This document shows, one piece after another, positions 32,382-40,412 of a stretch of 64,000 nt of DNA. Location of the stretch: the NCBI RefSeq assembly GCF_900117425.1, contig NZ_FPEH01000011.1:558001-622000 (forward strand), in the 5' to 3' direction. Each line of letters starts with the position of its first letter. Within the stretch, counting starts at the first letter, position 1. The DNA comes from Novosphingobium sp. NDB2Meth1. Lineage in GTDB: Bacteria; Pseudomonadota; Alphaproteobacteria; Sphingomonadales; Sphingomonadaceae. The position numbers were made by a program, and so were the translations under genes. Under the pieces are notes generated by a model. That model did no database searches. It was not told where the DNA came from and saw only the letters and a program-made list of their open reading frames with translations.

Positions 32382-33250
32382 GAGCCGGACGGTTCCGGCA
32401 TTTCGCGGCCATCGACTGGTCCGGCGCGGCGGGCGAACGGCACCGGGGAATTGCGCTGGCGATTTGCGACGAGGGTGCAGCTGCGCCAAGGCTGGTGCGG
32501 GCGGGTCACCGGTGGTCGCGCACCGACGTGCTGCACTGGCTGGTGGAGGACCTGCCGGCGGATACGCTGGTGGGGGTGGACCTTGGGATCTCTCTCGCCT
32601 TTGTGGATCGAGGCGCGTTCTTTCCCGGCTGGCCGGAAAGCCCCGCAGATGCCAAGGGCTTGTGGGCGCTGATCGACGCGATTTGCGCCGATGAGCCGCA
32701 CTTGTCGGTGGGGGCGTTCGTCGACCATCCCGAGGCGAGTGCGCATTTCCGGCGGCATGGCGGGCGTGAAGGCGCCGCCTTTGGAGGCGGGCGCGGGCGG
32801 CTGCGGGTGACCGAACTGGCGCAGCAGGCCATGGGCTGCTCGCCTTATTCAAACTTCAATCTGGTCGGCGCGGCGCAAGTGGGCAAATCGAGCCTTTCGG
32901 GAATGCGCGTGCTGCACCGGCTGGAGGGAGGGCTGCCGGTCTGGCCGATCGATCCGTTTCCGGAGACGGGCTCGGTCGTCTGCGAAATCTACACAACGAT
33001 CGCCGCGATGGCGGCGGGGCGGAGTGCGAGCCGGTCGAAGATCAGGGATGGCGCGGAACTGGATGAAGCGCTGGCGCAGCTGGGGAGCGCTCGGGCAGGC
33101 TTGCGCGGCCCAGTTGACGACCACACCTGCGATGCCTTGATCACCTCAGCATGGCTGCGCAAGGTGGCGCACGATCCGGCGCTGTGGGCCCCGGCAGGCC
33201 TTACGGATGCAATTGCCCGCACCGAGGGCTGGACCTTTGGCGCCACCTGA
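32378..33250 (+). CDS. Predicted RNase H-fold protein (DUF429-like)
   Basis: A 290-aa protein. Its beginning, FAAIDWSGAAGER, and a second acidic strand LVGVDLGISLAF (about 63-74) resemble the two first strands of RNase H-like folds, and a late Asp-rich segment DDHTCDALITSAW (about 248-260) fits the third catalytic position of DUF429-type predicted nucleases. It may therefore bind or cut nucleic acid, but this is inferred from motif spacing only. It overlaps rarA by ATGA and may share its repair role. Confidence 0.65.
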   Translation: MRAGRFRHFAAIDWSGAAGERHRGIALAICDEGAAAPRLVRAGHRWSRTDVLHWLVEDLPADTLVGVDLGISLAFVDRGAFFPGWPESPADAKGLWALIDAICADEPHLSVGAFVDHPEASAHFRRHGGREGAAFGGGRGRLRVTELAQQAMGCSPYSNFNLVGAAQVGKSSLSGMRVLHRLEGGLPVWPIDPFPETGSVVCEIYTTIAAMAAGRSASRSKIRDGAELDEALAQLGSARAGLRGPVDDHTCDALITSAWLRKVAHDPALWAPAGLTDAIARTEGWTFGAT

Positions 33251-33268
33251 CGCTAAGGGGCTTTCAGC

Positions 33269-33343
33269 GCCGGCTTAGCACAGTGGTAGTGCAGCGGTTT
33301 TGTAAACCGAAGGTCGGGGGTTCAAATCCCTCAGCCGGCACCA
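33269..33343 (+). tRNA. tRNA-Thr(UGU)
   Basis: A cloverleaf with acceptor GCCGGCT/AGCCGGC, D arm TAGCACAGTGGTAGTGCA, anticodon loop TTTGTAA (anticodon TGT) and T arm GGGGGTTCAAATCCCTC. The CCA end is encoded (33341-33343). Confidence 0.95.
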
Positions 33344-33356
33344 TTTCCCAAACACT

Positions 33357-34508
33357 CTACCCCAGCACCAGCACGTTGTCGTGACGGACGATCGGCCGCG
33401 CAAGGCTGATCCCCATTGCCCCCAGCCCGCCCGTCTGCTCCAGAAGCGCGTGTAATTCGGAGGCTTGGTGCGGCTCCAGCGCGGCAGCGGCGGCTTGCGC
33501 TCTGGCGAGATGCCACAGTGCCTGCGGCTGGCTTTCCCGGCTGAACGTGGTGCCGCCGCGCGTGTAGGTGACCGGACCCAGGCGCGCATGGACGAGCCGC
33601 CGCGAATCTGCCGAAACCAGCGTGCCGGGGGCCGGATCGGTGAGCGCGCCGCACCAGGCATTGAACAGCGCCGCGTCGGCCAGCAGGCCGGGTGTCCAGA
33701 TGCGGAAGACGACTTCGAGAATGGCGGGCAGCGTCGGCGGCAAGCCTGCCGGTTCGGATGTTTCGGCGGGGCCAAATTCAGGATCGCTAAGTCCCGGTGT
33801 GTTCATCCGCTCGGTCCAGCGGGCCACTGCCGGCGCCCTGGTCTTCATGATGAAGCCGGGGACCGGATCGCGCGCCAGATGGGCGTAGAGCGGCGCCATC
33901 AAGCCGAAATCGGCGAGGCTGGGCGCGCGGCCCAGCACATAGGGTTCATGCTGGAAGTGATCTTCGAGCGCGGCAAGCAGATCGAGGTAGTCCTGCTCGA
34001 TCACCGGAATGACGTCCGCTGTCACGCCAAGACCGGCAAGAAAGCCGGCGAACTTGTCCATGACCCTGGCCGTGGTGGCCGCCTTGTGGGCCGGGGGGAC
34101 GGCGCCCGGAGGGATCGCCCGCCCGAATTCGGCGAGCAGGAACTGCTCTTGCTGGTCGCGGTAGCTCCAGCGGTAATGCATCGCCATGGGGAGCAGCGCC
34201 GTGCAGGCGAAGGCGTCGAGGAGGTGCGCGATGACGCCGCACAGCCCCGTGCCAGCTGCCTGCAAGCGCGGTTCGCGGTGCTCGAGCCGGTCGATGATGA
34301 CCGTGCTGTCCTGCCACAACGCGCCGTCCGGAGTCTCGAGCACCGGCACGACCTGCAAGCCGATGGCGGGGACGATCTGGGCGGCGAAGCGGGGATCGGC
34401 GGGCGTCCGTTCGGTGAAGGGAATGCCGTGCTTCAGAAGATAACTGCGCACCTTGCCGGTGAACAGCGAATGCGGCGTGCCCCACAGGATGAAGCTGTGC
34501 TCCGGCAT
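33357..34508 (-). CDS. Glutathione S-transferase family protein with C-terminal extension
   Basis: A 383-aa protein, far longer than a standard GST (about 210 aa). A thioredoxin-like GST N-domain (about 4-85: LWGTPHSLFTGKVRSYLL, VPVLETPDGALWQDSTVIIDRL in parts) is followed by a helical GST C-domain (to about 240) and then about 140 further residues of unknown fold. The redox residue position after LWGTP is Ser rather than Cys. ATG 34508 follows GAGGGATC. Sphingomonads use many GSTs in aromatic degradation; none of those genes are here. Confidence 0.78.
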   Translation of the reverse strand: MPEHSFILWGTPHSLFTGKVRSYLLKHGIPFTERTPADPRFAAQIVPAIGLQVVPVLETPDGALWQDSTVIIDRLEHREPRLQAAGTGLCGVIAHLLDAFACTALLPMAMHYRWSYRDQQEQFLLAEFGRAIPPGAVPPAHKAATTARVMDKFAGFLAGLGVTADVIPVIEQDYLDLLAALEDHFQHEPYVLGRAPSLADFGLMAPLYAHLARDPVPGFIMKTRAPAVARWTERMNTPGLSDPEFGPAETSEPAGLPPTLPAILEVVFRIWTPGLLADAALFNAWCGALTDPAPGTLVSADSRRLVHARLGPVTYTRGGTTFSRESQPQALWHLARAQAAAAALEPHQASELHALLEQTGGLGAMGISLARPIVRHDNVLVLG

Positions 34509-34604
34509 GATCCCTCTCTTTTGCAGTCCGACGGGTTCGGACGGTACGGGCAAATAGCTACAGGTCCGGCGAAGAAACGGACCGGACGCCTGCCGGCGCG
34601 AACC

Positions 34605-35618
34605 TCAGAACAGCGTCGTCAGCGCATAGAACAGCGCGCCGACAGCGGCGGACGCCGGGATCGTGATGATCCAGGCGACGACCACGCTCTGTGCCACGCC
34701 CCACCGCACGGCGGAGGCGCGACGAGCAGTGCCGGCGCCGATAATGGCGCCGGTGACGGTGTGGGTGGTCGAGACCGGAATGCCGAGCGCCGAGGCGCCG
34801 AACAGCACGATCGAGCCTGCCGCCGAAGCGCTGAAACCCTGGTGCTGCGAGAGCTTGGTGATGCGCCCGCCCATCGTCTCGATGATCTTCCAGCCGCCCG
34901 TCAGCGTGCCGAGGCCGATGGCGAGGTAGCACGAGATCGCCACCCAGTGCGGCACCTCGAAGGGCCCGGTGAGCCGCCCGGTCGAATAGAGCAGCACGGT
35001 GATGATCCCCATCGTCTTTTGTGCGTCGTTCAGGCCGTGGCTCAGCGAATAGGCGGCGGAGGAGAGCAGGTGGAGATAGCGGAAACGCGTCTCGGCGCCG
35101 CGCGCGGTGGCGTTGCGGAAGAGCCAGCTGGTCAGCAGCATGACCAGCATCGCCAGCAGCATGCCGATGGTGGGCGAAAGGACAATCGCGATCAGCGTCT
35201 TGTTGAGGCCGCTCCACTGGATGCCGGTCATCCCCGCATGGGCGAGGCCCGAGCCGATCAGCCCGCCGACGAGCGCGTGGCTGGAGGAGGAGGGAATGCC
35301 CTTGAGCCAGGTGAGGATGTTCCATGTGCTCGCCCCGATCAGCGCGCCGAAGACGACCGCCGGGGTGACGAGGTCCTTGTCGATCAGGCCCTTGCCGATG
35401 GTGGCGGCGACAGCCTGCAAACTGGGGAACGTGATCGTCAGGAAATAGGCGCCGGCATTGAACACGGCGGCAAAGACCACCGCCTGCACCGGGCTGAGCA
35501 GGCGCGTGGCGACGACCGTGGCGATGGAGTTCGCCGCATCGTGCAGGCCGTTGAGATAATCGAACGCCAGCGCGATCAGGATCAGCCCGACCAGCAGCGG
35601 GAAGGCAAGCTCATGCAT
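34605..35618 (-). CDS. pitA: Inorganic phosphate transporter, PiT family
   Basis: A 337-aa low-affinity phosphate (metal-phosphate) permease. The duplicated PiT signature is clear: FDYLNGLHDAANSIATVV (about 19-36) and SHGLNDAQKTMGII (about 197-210), with about ten hydrophobic helices. It is shorter than the roughly 500-aa enterobacterial PitA, as is usual for the alphaproteobacterial type. The DUF47 gene just upstream (21-nt gap) is its standard partner. Confidence 0.93.
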   Translation of the reverse strand: MHELAFPLLVGLILIALAFDYLNGLHDAANSIATVVATRLLSPVQAVVFAAVFNAGAYFLTITFPSLQAVAATIGKGLIDKDLVTPAVVFGALIGASTWNILTWLKGIPSSSSHALVGGLIGSGLAHAGMTGIQWSGLNKTLIAIVLSPTIGMLLAMLVMLLTSWLFRNATARGAETRFRYLHLLSSAAYSLSHGLNDAQKTMGIITVLLYSTGRLTGPFEVPHWVAISCYLAIGLGTLTGGWKIIETMGGRITKLSQHQGFSASAAGSIVLFGASALGIPVSTTHTVTGAIIGAGTARRASAVRWGVAQSVVVAWIITIPASAAVGALFYALTTLF

Positions 35619-35639
35619 GCGGTAAGCCCCCTGCCCGCC

Positions 35640-36707
35640 TTACGAATGATCGATGACGATGCCGTCGATCTCGTTCGCCGCATCCTCGAAGGCGTCGACG
35701 ATGCGTTCGAGATGCTTGTAGACCTCGCGCTCGACCACGAAGCGCAGCGTATCGGTCGCGCCATGATCGCGCAGCGCGCGGCGCAGGCCGGCGGCGTGGA
35801 TCTCGTCCGAATGGGCTTCCATCCGCACCAGCCGCTCGGTGAGTTCGTGGAGGCGCGCGCCGTTGCGGGCGACATCGCGCAGCAGCGGCACGGCCTCGGC
35901 CATGACGCGCGCGGCATCGACGATGATCGCGGCCATGTCGCGCATTTCGGGCGCGAAAGTCTTGAGCTCGTAGATGGCGATGGCGTTGGCGGCCGAGTGC
36001 ATCTCGTCCACCGTATCGTCCATCGCGCCGATCAGGCTGGTGATCGCGCCGCGGTCGAACGGGGTGAGGAAGGTCTTGCGCACGGTCTGGAGCACCGAGC
36101 GGGTGATCTCGTCGGCATCGTTCTCGCGCTCGATGATCTCGCGGATGTGGTCGGCGCTGGAGGAGCCTTCCTCGAGCAGGCGCGCCATGGCGTCCGAAGC
36201 AGCGAGGACAGCGGTGGCGTGAGCCTCGAACATGTCAAAGAAATTGCCCGTGCGGGGCAGGAGACGCTGAAACCAGGCGAACATCGATCCCATCCGTGTG
36301 TGGTGTAGGGCCGCCCCTAGCACACTCGTACGCTGTGTCGCTGCCCTGAATTCTGATGCGGCAAAAGATCGGATCAGATCGCGCAGGTCCGGCTCGTCGA
36401 CCGCGTCCGCCGCTTCGGCCAGCGTGAACCAGCGGCGCTCGCGCTGGTGCTGTTCCTTCCACGCGGGCATTTCGCGGGTCACGGCGAGCGGGAAGACATC
36501 GACATCGACCATCAGCGAAGCGCCGTTGCCGCGCTTCTTGCGGTAGCGATAGCTGCCGAGCGGGGTGGGGCAGGCGGCGCCGGACACGCCCGCTTCTTCC
36601 TCCGCCTCGCGCGCGGCGGCGACGTGGGGCAGCAGCGAGCCCGGCAGATTGCCCTTGGGAATGACCCAGCGCTTCGTCTCGCGCGAGGTGACCAGCATCA
36701 GCCGCAC
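35640..36707 (-). CDS. NUDIX hydrolase-DUF47 (PhoU-like) fused reading frame
   Basis: One uninterrupted frame of 355 codons. Residues 1-115 are a NUDIX domain (VIPKGN, then REAEEEAGV; the first Glu of the box is replaced). From about residue 139 (MGSMFAWFQRLLPRTGNFF in parts) comes a complete DUF47 domain, the PhoU-like partner of PiT transporters. The domains are joined by a roughly 20-residue linker. DUF47 could instead start at ATG 36293 or 36284 as a separate 215-aa protein, though no strong ribosome site is seen there. The NUDIX part lacks an ATG: conserved-looking codons continue upstream of the GTG at 36707 to about 36770, behind GGGAG. The start is therefore uncertain. Confidence 0.75.
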   Translation of the reverse strand: MRLMLVTSRETKRWVIPKGNLPGSLLPHVAAAREAEEEAGVSGAACPTPLGSYRYRKKRGNGASLMVDVDVFPLAVTREMPAWKEQHQRERRWFTLAEAADAVDEPDLRDLIRSFAASEFRAATQRTSVLGAALHHTRMGSMFAWFQRLLPRTGNFFDMFEAHATAVLAASDAMARLLEEGSSSADHIREIIERENDADEITRSVLQTVRKTFLTPFDRGAITSLIGAMDDTVDEMHSAANAIAIYELKTFAPEMRDMAAIIVDAARVMAEAVPLLRDVARNGARLHELTERLVRMEAHSDEIHAAGLRRALRDHGATDTLRFVVEREVYKHLERIVDAFEDAANEIDGIVIDHS

Positions 36708-36831
36708 CTGCGCATCGGCAGAGACGTCTTCGAAGCGGTACGGCAGGGCAGCAATCTGACGGATGGTAAAGACTCCCGGTAAAACCGCGATCTCTAGACC
36801 ATCGGTTGCGTGGCAACGCCAGTTTCGTGAC

Positions 36832-36861
36832 TGAAATTTGACGAGATATCGTCAGATTTCA
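36832..36861. promoter_or_regulatory. 13-bp inverted repeat between rhaI and the NUDIX-DUF47 gene
   Basis: TGAAATTTGACGA and TCGTCAGATTTCA pair with one mismatch around GATA. It lies 3' of the rhamnose isomerase gene and upstream of the NUDIX frame. It may be a terminator stem (no T-run) or an operator for the downstream gene. Confidence 0.45.
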
Positions 36862-36880
36862 TGGGCAGTATCGCGTCTGC

Positions 36881-38173
36881 TTACACAATACCTGCGCCCA
36901 GACCCACTGCTTTGCGTTCTTGCGCCTTGCGGCTGCGATATTGGCTGAGGCGGTAGGCCTCGAGCACGTCGATCGCGCCGCCGGCTTCCAAGCGCGCCAT
37001 GGCGAGGATGGGCGCGACATCGGTGTTGTAGGCGCGGCGCAGGGCCTGGAAGGCCATCATCGTGTCGTTGGCTTGCTGCGCGGTGTGGAGCGTGGCGCGG
37101 TCCACCAGCGCGGCCTTGGCGTAGCACTGGGTGATCGTCTCGGCAGAAGAGAGCATCGATTCAATGGGATCGGTGACGTTGTGCGACTGGTCGATCATGT
37201 AGCTGGGGTTGAAGCCGTCTCGCGGGTTGAGCTCGGCCTCGGCCAGTTCGTTGAAGACGAGGAACAGCTGGTGCGGGTTGATGGACCCGGAATCGAGGTC
37301 GTCGTCGCCGTACTTGCTGTCGTTGAAGTGGAAGCCGCCGAGCTTCCCGAAGCGGTGGAGGCGGGCGACGATCTGTTCGATGTTCACGTTGGGCGCATGA
37401 TGGCCGAGATCGACGAGGCACTTGGCCTTGGGGCCGAGTTCCTGCGCGGCGAGGATGGATGAGCCCCAGTCGCTGATCACGGTGGAATAGAAAGCAGGCT
37501 CGAACATCTTGTGTTCGAGGAGCATGCGCCAGTCATCGGGGAGCGCGGCGTATATCTGCGCGGCGGCTTCGAGATAGCGATCGAGGCTGCGGCCAAGATC
37601 CTGCTGGCCCGGGAAGTTCGTGCCATCGCCGACCCAGACGGTGAGATCGGTGGAGCCCAATTGCTGGCCGATTGCGATGCATTCAATGTTGTGTTCGACC
37701 GCCTGCTGACGCGTGGCGGCATCCTGCGCGGCGAGCGAGCCGTGGGCGTAAGTGTGGGGCTGGCCGGGCTGGTCCTGAAAGGTGTTGGAATTGACCGCAT
37801 CGAAGCCGAGGCCGAGGGCGGCGGCGTGCTCGCGCAGCGCCTTGTAATCCGAGACCTTGTCCCACGGGAAATGGGGCGAGACGCGCGGCGTGGTGCGGCC
37901 GAGTTGCTGGATGACGGCGCAGTCTTCCAGCTTCTCATGGATATTGGTCGGCTCGCCGGGGATCGGGAACTTGGCGAAACGCGTGCCGCCGCGCCCTGCG
38001 CCCCATGAGGGGACGGCGACGGAGAATCTGGCAACCTTGGCCTTCACCGCATCGATATCGATCCCGGCGCGGGCGAGCTTGCGGCCCAGGGCGGCGTAGT
38101 CGTCCTCCAGCGCCTCGCGGTGGGCGTGGTTGCATGTCCCGATGAGGTCGGACGAGATGGGCAATTCGGTCAT
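36881..38173 (-). CDS. rhaI: L-rhamnose isomerase (RhaI type)
   Basis: A 430-aa metal-dependent TIM-barrel isomerase converting L-rhamnose to L-rhamnulose, of the RhaI group (Pseudomonas/rhizobial) rather than E. coli RhaA. The N-terminal SSDLIGTCNHAHREALEDDY and WGAGRGGTRFAKFP are characteristic. Metal ligands appear in LLEHKMFEPAFY, CLVDLGHHAPNVNIEQ and GFHFNDSKYGDDDLDSG (each in parts). It lies 18 nt downstream of the aldolase/dehydrogenase gene, so the two form one transcript. Confidence 0.93.
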   Translation of the reverse strand: MTELPISSDLIGTCNHAHREALEDDYAALGRKLARAGIDIDAVKAKVARFSVAVPSWGAGRGGTRFAKFPIPGEPTNIHEKLEDCAVIQQLGRTTPRVSPHFPWDKVSDYKALREHAAALGLGFDAVNSNTFQDQPGQPHTYAHGSLAAQDAATRQQAVEHNIECIAIGQQLGSTDLTVWVGDGTNFPGQQDLGRSLDRYLEAAAQIYAALPDDWRMLLEHKMFEPAFYSTVISDWGSSILAAQELGPKAKCLVDLGHHAPNVNIEQIVARLHRFGKLGGFHFNDSKYGDDDLDSGSINPHQLFLVFNELAEAELNPRDGFNPSYMIDQSHNVTDPIESMLSSAETITQCYAKAALVDRATLHTAQQANDTMMAFQALRRAYNTDVAPILAMARLEAGGAIDVLEAYRLSQYRSRKAQERKAVGLGAGIV

Positions 38174-38191
38174 TCTCTCTCCCCTTCCCGC

Positions 38192-40300
38192 TTACCGGGT
38201 GAACGCCTGGACGTTGCCTGCGTCAACATTGATCATGTTGCCGGTGGACTTGGCCGAAAGATCGGAGCCCAGCCAGAAGGCGGCTTCGGCGATATCTTCG
38301 GGGAGGACGTCGCGCTTCAGCATTGAGCGATTGCGATAGTGGGCTTCGAGTTCCTCGCCGGCGTCGACCTTGTTGGAGGCGGCGCGTTCCTTGCGCCAGT
38401 CGCCGTCCCAGATCTTGCTGCCCTTGATGACCGCATCGGGATTGACGACGTTGACGCGGATGCCTTCGGGCGCGCCTTCCAGCGCGAGGCAGCGCGCAAG
38501 GTGGTTGGCGGCGGCCTTCGCGGAAGCATAGGCGGAGGCCCCGGCGGCGGCGGCGACGGCGTTTTTCGAGCCGATGAAGACGACCGAGGAGCCGCCCTGC
38601 TCCTTCATGCGCTTGAGCAGGCCCCATGCGTGCTTGGCGGTGAGGAAGTAGCCCTGCGCGAGGACATCGAAGTTGCGGTCCCACAGTTCGACCGTGGTCT
38701 GCTCGATGGGGGCGGAGCTGGCGATGCCGGCGTTGGCGACCAGCACATCGAGGCCGCCGAACTCACGCGCGGCGTAGGCGAAGGTGGCCGCCACCTGCGC
38801 TTCGTCGGTGACGTCGCAAGCGACGGCGCGGACGACGTCCTTACCGAACTGGGCGGCGAAACCGGCACGGACTTCTTCGGCCGCGGCGGCATCGCGGTCG
38901 GCGAGGACGACACAGGCGCCTTCGCGCAGGAAGCGCGCGGCGGTGGCGGCGCCGATGCCACCCGCCCCGCCGGTGACGAGCGCGATGCGGCCGACCATCG
39001 GCTTTGGCGCGGGCATGCGCTGGAGCTTAGCTTCCTCGAGCAGCCAATATTCGATGTCGAAGGCTTCCTGTTCGTCCAGCGCAATGTAGTCGCCGATGGC
39101 CTCGGCGCCGCGCATGACGTTGATGGCGTTGCCGTAGAATTCGCCGGCGAGGCGCGCGGTGGTCTTGTCGGTGGCGAAGGTGATGCGGCCCACCCCGGGG
39201 ACGAGGACGACGACCGGGTTGGGATCGCGCATGGCGGGGGAATTGGGGCGTCTGCAGCGCTCGTAATAGGCAGCGTAGAGCGCGCGGTAGTCGGCGAGTT
39301 GCTGCGCGAGATAGGCGTCATCGGTCAGGCGCGCAGGGTCGAGCGTCAGCGGCGCGATCTTGGTGCGCAGGAAGTGATCGGGGCACGAGGTGCCGAGCGC
39401 GGCGAGGCGCTGGAAGTCCGCGCTGCCGGTGAATTCGAGGGCTTCGGCATCATCCGAGAAGTGGCCCAGCTTGCGCCGCGTGCCGGTCATCAGCCCGCGC
39501 AGGCGGGGCATGAGATCGGCGGCGATGGCCGCGCGGTCCGGGTGGGGCGCGATGACCTGGCCGCCGAACGCGGGCTTTCCGGCCATCGCGGCATTGAGAT
39601 GGCGCGCGGCGTCGGCGATCAGGCCAATGGTGTGTTCGTAGCAAGCCTTGGCGCTGTCGGCCCAGCAGATGATGCCGTGGCCGGCGAGCATGACGCCTTG
39701 GACCTGCGGGTTCGCGCGGACATAGTCGCGCAGCATCACGCCGAGCGTGTAGCCGGGGCGCTTCCAGGGGAGCCAGCCGACCCGGCCGCCCCAGATCTCG
39801 CGGGTCGCCGCCTCGCCGCCGGAGCTGGCCGCGAGCGCGATGATCGCATCGGGGTGGACGTGATCGACATGCGCGAAGGGCAGCAGCGAGTGCAGCGGGG
39901 TGTCGATCGAGGCAGCGCGGGCGTTCAGGTTGAAGGTGCAGTGGGGAAGGAAGCCGACCATCTTGTCGTCGTCGTCCGGCCCGGAATAGTGCGCTTCGAG
40001 CGCGAGCAGCTTGTCCTGATAGAGCGTTGAAAAGCCGTCGAGTTTCATCGAGCCGATATCGCCGCCCGAGCCCTTGACCCAGAGGACGGGGACGTCCGCG
40101 CCGGTCAGCGGATCGATGCCGGTAAGCTTGGCCGAGGTGTTTCCGCCGCCGAAGTTGGTGACGGTAAGATCGCTGCCGAGGAGGTTCGAGCGATAGAGCA
40201 GCAGTTCCTCGGGGCTGAGCGTGGCGGCGTGCGCATCGTCCCAGCGGCTGGCGGGCACGGCGAAGGGAATCGCTGGAGCTACAGGCGTATGGGCGTTCAT
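38192..40300 (-). CDS. rhaD: Bifunctional rhamnulose-1-phosphate aldolase / L-lactaldehyde dehydrogenase
   Basis: A 702-aa fusion. Residues about 20-400 are a class II aldolase/adducin domain with zinc-ligand histidines (HVDHVHPDAIIAL near 142, AGHGIICWAD near 205). Residues about 435-700 are an SDR domain with TGGAGGIGAATA and a YASAK catalytic pair. This is the RhaEW/YuxG-type fusion. It cleaves L-rhamnulose-1-P to DHAP and L-lactaldehyde, then oxidises the aldehyde to L-lactate. It is divergent from the kinase gene across the inverted-repeat operator. Confidence 0.93.
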   Translation of the reverse strand: MNAHTPVAPAIPFAVPASRWDDAHAATLSPEELLLYRSNLLGSDLTVTNFGGGNTSAKLTGIDPLTGADVPVLWVKGSGGDIGSMKLDGFSTLYQDKLLALEAHYSGPDDDDKMVGFLPHCTFNLNARAASIDTPLHSLLPFAHVDHVHPDAIIALAASSGGEAATREIWGGRVGWLPWKRPGYTLGVMLRDYVRANPQVQGVMLAGHGIICWADSAKACYEHTIGLIADAARHLNAAMAGKPAFGGQVIAPHPDRAAIAADLMPRLRGLMTGTRRKLGHFSDDAEALEFTGSADFQRLAALGTSCPDHFLRTKIAPLTLDPARLTDDAYLAQQLADYRALYAAYYERCRRPNSPAMRDPNPVVVLVPGVGRITFATDKTTARLAGEFYGNAINVMRGAEAIGDYIALDEQEAFDIEYWLLEEAKLQRMPAPKPMVGRIALVTGGAGGIGAATAARFLREGACVVLADRDAAAAEEVRAGFAAQFGKDVVRAVACDVTDEAQVAATFAYAAREFGGLDVLVANAGIASSAPIEQTTVELWDRNFDVLAQGYFLTAKHAWGLLKRMKEQGGSSVVFIGSKNAVAAAAGASAYASAKAAANHLARCLALEGAPEGIRVNVVNPDAVIKGSKIWDGDWRKERAASNKVDAGEELEAHYRNRSMLKRDVLPEDIAEAAFWLGSDLSAKSTGNMINVDAGNVQAFTR

Positions 40301-40361
40301 GGCATCCTTCCGGGGGCAGCGATGGGCTGCGATTGCGAGAGCCTGCTAACATTTCTACTAG

Positions 40362-40393
40362 AAACGATCAATATTGATTGATATTGATCGTTT
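40362..40393. promoter_or_regulatory. 13-bp perfect inverted repeat, rhamnose operator candidate
   Basis: AAACGATCAATAT (40362-40374) and ATATTGATCGTTT (40381-40393) are exact complements around TGATTG. The site lies between the two divergent arms of the rhamnose locus. The DeoR-family gene at 44320 is the obvious candidate binder (inference). Confidence 0.75.
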
Positions 40394-40412
40394 GAGAAAA
40401 GGGAGACGGACG

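Noticed and set aside
33465..36308. 947-codon plus-strand frame
   Set aside because: It lies opposite the GST-like, pitA and DUF47 genes, all of which have recognisable motifs.
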